From: Symsagittifera roscoffensis
Lineage: Eukaryota; Xenacoelomorpha; Acoela; Convolutidae
Direction of reading: 5' to 3'
Length of the DNA: 64,000 nucleotides
Assembly: GCF_963678635.1 (NCBI RefSeq)
Contig: NC_087067.1
Span: forward strand, 52,008,233-52,072,232
Each line of letters begins with the position of its first letter. The stretch's first letter is position 1. Below the pieces are notes generated by a model that was given only the letters and a program-made list of their open reading frames with translations, was not told where the DNA came from and searched no databases. The translations under genes and the position numbers were made by a program. Shown here piece by piece: positions 57,901 through 64,000 of the stretch.

Positions 57901-60900
57901 CAAATTTTGTATTTCAGTATTTATAATCCCTCTCAACCATCCTGTCTTTAAAAACAAGAGCAATCAATTAAACAAATAATTCATAATATAGAACCAGACA
58001 GGAATCTGATTGCCAAACTGTGAAATGATCTAGATCTAAGTAAGTCGAGAGGTCCCGATCTACTACCTATTATATTTAAGCAATGTATTGAATCTTTAAC
58101 GCCCTATCTCTACCATATCATATATAAAGCACTCCAGACCGGTTGTTTCGCTGATCAATGGAAACACTCTATTGTCAGCCCAATTTTCAAAACGAAAGGA
58201 AGCAAGGCCTCGATAAGTAACTACAGACCAATATCACTACTTACTATTGTCAGCAAAATCTCCGAAAAAGTTATTTTCATCGATCTATATAAATATCTAG
58301 AACCTATGTTGCACAACAACCAATTCGGATTTCGCGCGAAAAGGTCAGGGACCATCAAAATGCTGCTCTATCTTGATACTATATATTCAGCTATAAGCAA
58401 AAATGAAGAAGTAGACGTAATATATACCGATTTTGAGAAAAAGTTTGACAAAGTATATCACTGTATTCTGATTGATAAGCTCTACTCATTGGAATCAGAG
58501 GCAAAATATTAAAGCTAATTTATAACTACCTGACAAATAGAACACAATGTGTCAAAATCAAAGACTGTCTGTCCCAGTCATTCTATGTCACAAGCGGTGT
58601 TCCTCAAGGATCAATCCTCGGGCCATTGTTTTTTCTTGTCGTGATTAACAACCTACCAAGTGTATGTAATCATTCCACCAGCTTTCCATATGCATACGAC
58701 GCAAAGTTCATACGAATTGGTACACTCAACGCAGAATTTCAGCTTGACCTAAATAACATCTTCACGTGGACTCAACAAAACTAGATTGCGTTCAATTGGT
58801 CAAAATGCATTCACCTACCGGTTAAGAGTCCCACAAGCAGCGAATTTTACTTCGACTCAATTTTAATTAAGAAAGTCTCAGAAGAAAAAGACCTAGAAAT
58901 AATTGTAAAATCGGATATAGGCTGGACATCGCATATTAAATTTAGAAGAAGAAAAGCCTCCAACACTCTATGCATGCTTAAGTGCAACCCACTGCCTCTT
59001 AATACCAAGACCAAACTAAATCTGTTCAAATCCATGGTAATTCCAATTTTGCTAGACGGTTCAGTGTGCTATCAATTGAACGTCGAAGAAATGAAACTCT
59101 TTGAAGGTGTTCAACGCAATGCATGCAAATGGATAGAAACAGACCCTAATTACAGAATGTCGCCTCAGCGTCTAGGAAAACTGCCTTTACCCATGTACAT
59201 TCAGCTCAATAATTTACTTCTACTATCTAAAATCCTCAATAATCACACGACTACAACTTTTTTGACCGTTTTCGCCAAAAAATGACCTAGCTAATTCAAG
59301 ATCTCGTTTATTTGAATGTACACGCCCTACAAAATTTGTTTGTGAAAAAATTTTTTGGTTTCATGCAAAGAGGCTGGCTATTTTGATTCCTCAAAAAGTG
59401 GACTTTACCAACACGATAGGACTCAAAGAACGGTTGCTGCAATGGATGAGGGAGCATTTCGAGAAAAGATTCGATGACTCCAACCCCTGTAGCTGGAAAA
59501 TTCTGTGCGACTGTACCCGAAACAACTGCATAAATATGTCTAACTAACTGAACTGAAACTGTGAGGGAAACCCCTTGCGTACGCTAATTCATATTATCAT
59601 TATAGTCTCGCTCTAAACTTAAAAAAATCAATACATCAATGCCTCAATCTGAAATTTTGACACGATCACTGAAGACAATCTAGGATAAACGAGACCCACT
59701 ACTGAAGACGAACAACTGTTCTCACTCTCTCTACGAAGACATATACATCTCTCCTTCCTTCATGCAGTCATTGCTTCGAAAGAAAACTGCTCCGAAAACC
59801 AAAAAATCTTTCCATCCATTCTTCACTACAATAAACAATTTGAAAACTAAAATACTCGTGTTGAAACTATCTCTAAAAATATTTCTTACTAACCAATCAA
59901 GATCCATAACTAACACTGACAATTGTTTGTAGTGCTGAAACTACTCGTATTTTCAGCACCAGAATAAATTGAATTTAACTTAGAAGACAGTTGTTCTCCT
60001 TTGGAACAAGTTCCAGATATCCAAGCCGCAAATACCAGTATACGCTAGATTTTTTTAGACTAGGAGATATAAGAGTAAGATTAAGACCGGCATTAGACTA
60101 AGAAGCTGCACGAATCTATATGGCCGAAAATAATATAGCACGCGAAGAGAGAGTGTACCTTATCTGAAATTACTCTATGAGTAAGCTACTCCAAGCTTAA
60201 ATTTAGTAATCAGGGGTGAATTTAGGGGGGTAACGAACGCAAGCCCCCCCTCCCCCCACACCTCAGAGATTCGACACCCTGCCGACCCAAAGGGTCTCCC
60301 TTTGGTACTTTCTAAGAAATCTATTGCTAGCCAACCGACCCTAAATTATTCCGAAAAATTCTCAAAAACAGCTTTTTAACCAAATGTGCCCAACCGGTTT
60401 TGGCCAAAACTTTTGCCCAATTAGGGTCTTTATAGTGTTCTAGGAAACTCAATTTGGTCGACTTAAAAAAAAGTTGACTTTTTTTATGAGAGTATATGAG
60501 AGTTTGTTTTGCAACCCCCCCCCCCCCCCCCCCCGAGCATATCCTAGTTCTGCCCCTTAGTGTAAACGAGTAGAAACATTTCGAACTTATTAGATTTTTT
60601 CGTTATAAATAAACTTTCCTGGCCTGATGATTTTGTGGTGCTGTGCTTTTTCAGCGTCTATTCTGAGCAAGAAAGCGGCCGAGGGTGTGAAGCACTTGTT
60701 GCTCGACCTCAAATGTGGAAATGGGTGTTGGCTGGACAAATTTGAAAAGGCGGAGAAGGCTGCCGACGGTTTCAGAGCCATAGCTGCTGGACTGGGAATC
60801 AACTGTATTTGCATGATCACCAACATGGACACGCCTTTGGGCTTCTGTGTGGGAAACGCCCTCGAAATTGAAGAGTCGATTGATTTTCTAAAGAAGAACA

Positions 60901-61311
60901 AGGCACGAGCGAAGGATCTGGAGGAACTCATTGTTACGCAAGGTATTTTGTCACGCAATATCAACAATGCAGTCATCTGGCATGCGTTTGTGGTGGTACA
61001 AAATGCATTTTGATAAATATAAAATGAGTTTGTTTTAGTGTGTACTATCTATTATCCAGTACAAACCGTTTTTTCTTTTTCAGGAGCGGTTCTCTTACAC
61101 TCAAGTGGGTTGTGCTCTACAATTGAAGAAGCCAAGAAAAAGATGCTGTCCACTATTGAAGACGGGTCAGCTCTGAAGAAGTTTGAGCAGATGATCATCG
61201 CCTCTGGTGCTACAGCAGAAGTCGCCGCCCAGCTATGTTCCGATCGGCTTGACTGCTACTCGTGTCTTCCCCAAGCGGATTTCCAACATAGAATCTTAGC
61301 TTCTGCTTCTG
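51943..61311 (+). CDS. TYMP: Thymidine phosphorylase, exons 1-4 (C-terminal part not found)
   Basis: Catalyses reversible phosphorolysis of thymidine to thymine and deoxyribose-1-phosphate in pyrimidine salvage. Exons are 51943-52404, 54036-54144, 60655-60942 and 61084-61311, with consistent phases (0, 1, 1). Exon 1 carries the N-terminal helical domain and phosphate-binding [14 protein letters not shown], then [17 protein letters not shown]. Exon 2 gives [20 protein letters not shown], with the conserved Tyr and Arg of the base-binding site. Exon 3 begins ASILSKK, keeping the Ser and Lys of that site. Exon 4 ends with ILASAS just before TAA; the donor G|GTTAAT there would splice to a C-terminal domain of about 100 residues that I cannot find up to 64000. 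Residues after RDITGTV read WIFGLIY, where the family has a conserved ESIPLIT-type segment. Intron 2 (6.5 kb) is full of mobile elements. The gene may be intact with far 3' exons, or truncated. Confidence 0.88.
52405..54035 (+). other. Intron 1 of thymidine phosphorylase
   Basis: GTGAGT donor and TTGCTTCAG acceptor. It contains an unusual GC-rich patch at 53270-53400 (CGCGCGCGTCGCCGC and GCGCGACCGCGGCG) in otherwise AT-rich DNA. No function was recognised. Confidence 0.8.
54544..54925 (+). repeat. ~380-bp dispersed repeat L, copy 1
   Basis: Begins TGGAACCAGTTTAAAAC, contains a small hairpin (GTGCTGAAA ... TTTCCGCAC), then ATTAGACTAAGAAGCTGCA, ACAGACGGTGTACC and ATTACTCGATGAGTAAGC, ending near CTACTCCA. 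It matches 59839-60190 directly and 61375-61745 in reverse. The last ~50 bp also occur at the ends of tandem units A and B (about 7785-7845, 12620-12680). It could be a solo LTR (purine-rich flank, TG...CA-like ends) or the 3' tail of a LINE. Confidence 0.72.
54926..55790. other. AT-rich stretch inside TYMP intron 2, no gene seen
   Basis: Lies between repeat L copy 1 and the first coding-like part of the LINE. It may be the LINE 5' region or internal sequence of an LTR element. Confidence 0.35.
55790..59545 (+). mobile_element. LINE retrotransposon (endonuclease plus reverse transcriptase), inactivated
   Basis: A first-ORF remnant (about 55900-56640) is followed by ORF2. The endonuclease starts about 56740 with [12 protein letters not shown] and [10 protein letters not shown], typical of APE-type enzymes. 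The reverse transcriptase (about 58020-58780) has [36 protein letters not shown] and [14 protein letters not shown]. The catalytic FADD box is YAYD (first Asp codon GAC now TAC at 58695-58697). The C-terminal part ends in a Cys/His-like stretch at about 59500-59540. Several stops and frameshifts exist. The layout suits the Jockey/CR1 group. It lies in intron 2 of thymidine phosphorylase in the same orientation. Confidence 0.88.
59839..60190 (+). repeat. Repeat L, copy 2
   Basis: Direct copy of 54544-54925 lacking the first ~10 bp. The ~100 bp upstream (59740-59835) resembles the sequence upstream of copy 3 on the minus strand (AAAACC then CCATCCATTCTTCA). This suggests that both are 3' ends of longer elements. 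Confidence 0.75.
60212..60556. mobile_element. hAT-like MITE, reverse orientation
   Basis: Begins CAGGGGTGAATTTAGGGGGG and ends CCTAGTTCTGCCCC. The inside carries TTCGACACCCTGCCGACCC, the reverse complement of the 19203 element. Flanks TTAGTAAT and TTAGTGTA are a partial 8-bp duplication. It lies about 100 bp upstream of exon 3 of thymidine phosphorylase. Confidence 0.78.
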
Positions 61312-61374
61312 GTTAATTTCATCTTAATCATTAAATCAACTCCGTAGTGAGTTAGGACTGGAGTGTATAACTCA

Positions 61375-61745
61375 TAGAGTAATTTCGGATAGGGTACACC
61401 GTCTGCTCGTCACGCTATCTTATTTTCGGCCGGATAGATTCGTGCAACTTCTTAGTCTAATACCGATCCTAATCTTACTCTTATACTATCTAGTCTCAGG
61501 TTGTTTAACTAGTCTCTGCTAGGCTCAATAGATCTAGGGTATACTGGTTTATTGCGGCTGCTGAAGTGCTCGGGAGAGTCCAACTAATTTCTAAGTTAAA
61601 TTCAAATCTCTCTGGTGCTGAAATTACAAGTAACTTCAGCACTTACAAATAAGTGGGTTGTTAGTTAGATGGATCATGATTGGTTAATATTAAATACTTT
61701 ACATTGGTAAAATATCTAATTTATCCAATCATAAAATGTAGTTTA
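61375..61745 (-). repeat. Repeat L, copy 3 (inverted), directly after TYMP exon 4
   Basis: The reverse complement begins TGGAACCTGATCTAAAC and ends ATTACTCTATGAGTTATACA then CTCCA. It lies 64 bp after the end of exon 4, so the next intron (or the transcript end) carries it. Confidence 0.75.
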
Positions 61746-63360
61746 GATCAGGTTCCACCCATCCGGGTTTTACAGAGTTTTTTAGAATAGTTCTTCTGCA
61801 ATTTGAAGGATGGATGATGGACGTTGGTTTTTGGCGAACATCATTTTCTTCCGTTTCCTCTTTGTTAAAGAAGTTCCAGGAAGCTGGAGTTAGAGACATA
61901 AGACGTTGTGTCTTCTAGTGACAACGACTAAGTCTTTGCAACAAACTCAAATCTGATTTCAGAATGGTTGGCTATGTCAGGTTTTTCTGTTCTGCGTGGA
62001 GAACTTCTTTTGTGTCTGATCTAGTTTGGGAATGGCGTGGAGATTGTGCGTGGAGGGGATGCCTGGTTACTCGGATCTGTACGTATACTTGAACATCGAG
62101 GTGGTCATTGGTCTAGTTCAATGAAGTCCTTTTCTGCGAAGTCAAGTCGTACTCTAAATCCTTTGAGTTGTGATTGTGAGTGGCATATCGATGGTGGTTG
62201 GTCATTCTCTCTCGAGTGTAGTGGGGTCGTTTTGTCTTTAGATGTTCGTCCTTGGTGTTGTATTCTGATCTATGTATTGCATAATGTAATTTACATTTTA
62301 TAAAACATTTATTAGTTTAATATTTTTTAATTATGATTTTAGTTAGTTGTTTTCACAAAAGCTTTTTGTTTTAGTTCGGTTATTTTGAAGAGTTACTCAC
62401 CCTTGAGTAGCTCTTATTAAAAATAGAGGTGTGGTCACAAAGCGTGGATGTAGCGCGGTGGGTTAGGCCGGCTATAGAGCATGCTCAGGACGTCCTTCCT
62501 GGTGGGTTAGGCCAGGAGTGGGAGTATGATTTCATGCGGTTTTTATGAGGGGTCCTGTTATGTGACAACGTTTTATGTTGGGTTTGTTGTGGTTTTTCTT
62601 ATGTCTTGTTGGTTATGTCCTTTTTCCAAAAAGCAAATTGTTCGTGGTATGGGTTTGTCTTTCGACTTTTTTGTGTTTTATTATTTCTTTTTTAGACTTT
62701 ATAATAGTCTTCAAAAGAATAAATTATCCAGTTTTAAACTGGGTTAATCCGGTTTGGGTACCGTTGGTTTCCTTTTCTTAGTCATGCTGTTATTCTATGA
62801 TTTGTGGTATTTAGTAAGCTGCGTTGGTTAGTTTTGTTTAGTATATGATTCCTTTCCAACCGGGTTAAAGGAAGGTTTGAAACATGTTATTATATGTTAG
62901 AGTTGTTGAGTGTGAAAACTTGAAACTGAAATTCATTATTTTAAACAATTCTTCGTGGGCGAGCTGTGCGAGTGTGGATAGAATTTCTGTGCGAATGAAT
63001 GAAAATATCAAAAGGTTAGTACTGCATTTGCATTTTATTAATTTACTGCATAGAATTTGGAAATTTACTGCTAGTTATGGGGGAATTTTAAGTTACAAAT
63101 TTTCATCATAATTAGATTTACTGCTTGTGGGGAAAATTTTAGAAATGAATTTACTGTATTGGTATTAAATTTATAAATTTATAAGTGTAAGAGATTAATA
63201 GAATTTTTGAAATCTGTTTGATGAAATTTGCGATTTTTATTTGTCTTTTGTGGTTTTTGTAGGTGATTGTCGGATGAAGGCTAAAAATCTAAAGAAAACA
63301 TGGATAAAGTATGGTGAGTTTTTTAATATTTTAATTAGTTAGTAATATTTATTTAATTCA
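61746..63360 (-). mobile_element. Probable internal region of a minus-strand mobile element
   Basis: The minus strand is A/C-rich, as is usual for retroelement coding strands here, and runs into repeat L copy 3 at its 3' end. Decayed coding-like stretches occur (for example about 62290-62120 on the minus strand, reading GFRVRLDFAEKDFIELDQ before a stop). A short repeated GGTGGGTTAGGCC occurs at 62458 and 62500. No domain was recognised. Confidence 0.35.
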
Positions 63361-63370
63361 TACTTACCTG

Positions 63371-63904
63371 TTAGTCGTCGGGGAAAAAACCGTGGGGGAA
63401 GATGTCGTGGATGAGATCGGAAGTTGTTAGTAGTTTAGCTAAGATGCGGATGATATTTTTAGTCTGAAGCAGTGGCCAAAGCAATTGAAGTGCCTTGATA
63501 GTGGTTAGTTCTTCAGTGCCAACTGCAAACTCATAAGGTGTGTTTTGGATTAGATTATATAATTTGTGATTGAATTTAGTGTTGTGGATGAATTCTAAAA
63601 TTGGGATTTCTATAGGTTGTACAAACTCGTGCGGGATAAGGAAGGGTCGGGATTCTTCGGCGTTGAAGGTCTTGGTGATGGGACAGAAGATGTACATTTG
63701 GGTTATGGGATCATAATTGCGAAGAATACCATGAAGGTTAGTATCTTTAATGCAATATGTGAAATTTAGGAAAAATGGTGAAGTGTATTTGGAATTAATG
63801 AATTGAAAACGATGGTGTGGTTGTCTAGAGGGTGTGTGTAGGTCAAAGTGATTTTGGATGAAGCGATAATAACTATATGTGTGGGTTTGTTTAGTGCGCA
63901 ACAT
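63371..63904 (-). CDS. Unidentified 177-codon ORF
   Basis: ATG at 63904 (minus strand) opens a frame to a stop at 63371. It is rich in Phe, Ile, Thr, His and Pro (for example EFVQPIEIPILEFIHNTKF) and has no predicted membrane segment or known motif. Immediately after the stop codon is CAG|GTAAGTATG, a strong splice-donor consensus. The ORF may be one exon of a longer transcript or the first coding part of the minus-strand element that ends at 61375. It could be a genuine host gene. Confidence 0.4.
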   Translation of the reverse strand: MLRTKQTHTYSYYRFIQNHFDLHTPSRQPHHRFQFINSKYTSPFFLNFTYCIKDTNLHGILRNYDPITQMYIFCPITKTFNAEESRPFLIPHEFVQPIEIPILEFIHNTKFNHKLYNLIQNTPYEFAVGTEELTTIKALQLLWPLLQTKNIIRILAKLLTTSDLIHDIFPHGFFPDD

Positions 63905-64000
63905 AATATCGTGTGAGCAGTGTAAATCTCTTTCGTGTGGTGCAAGGAAATGAAAGGTTAGTGAAAATATTTGGAAGCGTTCTTTAAAACTTTCGTATGC

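Noticed and set aside
1-64000. CRISPR array, phage or bacterial operon
   Set aside because: No regularly spaced short direct repeats with unique spacers; genes have introns and the elements are eukaryotic.

Overview
The window looks like AT-rich genomic DNA of an invertebrate metazoan. Protein-coding genes are split by spliceosomal introns, non-coding DNA is long, and decayed retroelements, small non-autonomous DNA transposons, inverted repeats and microsatellites are abundant. At least one intron uses a GC donor. An appendicularian (larvacean) tunicate would fit the unusual splicing and the dense non-autonomous elements, but this is a low-confidence inference. I see no bacterial operons, rRNA or CRISPR.

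1-17.5 kb is a tandem array built around an Smr-domain gene. The partial first copy (1-2795, then a 200-N gap) keeps intact Smr exons. Three further units of about 4.83 kb (starting at 2996, 7826 and 12661) carry dead copies: the exon for the first half of the Smr domain is deleted, nonsense codons are present, and a terminal-inverted-repeat transposon is inserted. The array ends at a (CTAT)n/(CT)n/(GA)n microsatellite cluster.

17.5-34 kb holds one complete four-exon gene (20755-26010, 398 codons). It predicts a protein with an N-terminal membrane anchor, low-complexity linkers, an Arg/Ser-rich stretch and a C-terminal Smr nuclease-type domain. The copy-0 gene shares its three downstream exon boundaries and its GC-AG intron. 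Around it lie a hAT-like MITE, dispersed repeats, a duplicated dead Smr exon and three conspicuous palindromes. Two of these are adjacent and share the same loop sequence. A small membrane-anchored ORF lies at 33583-33897.

34.1-41.1 kb is a decayed Ty3/gypsy-type LTR retrotransposon with both LTRs, a primer binding site, gag and pol. 41.6-45.5 kb holds an inverted-repeat element and a second, badly decayed gypsy-like RNase H fragment. 47.9-48.7 kb carries another Smr-domain coding sequence, interrupted by a 465-bp segment that contains a hAT-like MITE and is bounded by a 6-bp direct repeat.

51.9-61.3 kb contains a thymidine phosphorylase gene. I can place four exons with consistent phases. 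The C-terminal exon(s) are not found in the window. Its 6.5-kb second intron holds a LINE (endonuclease plus reverse transcriptase, inactivated) bracketed by two direct copies of a ~380-bp repeat, and another hAT-like MITE. An inverted copy of the ~380-bp repeat follows exon 4. The last 2.3 kb looks like the A/C-rich minus strand of another mobile element, ending in an unidentified minus-strand ORF (63371-63904).

The recurring theme is an Smr-domain family that has been duplicated, anchored to membrane, split and eroded by transposons and fold-back duplications.
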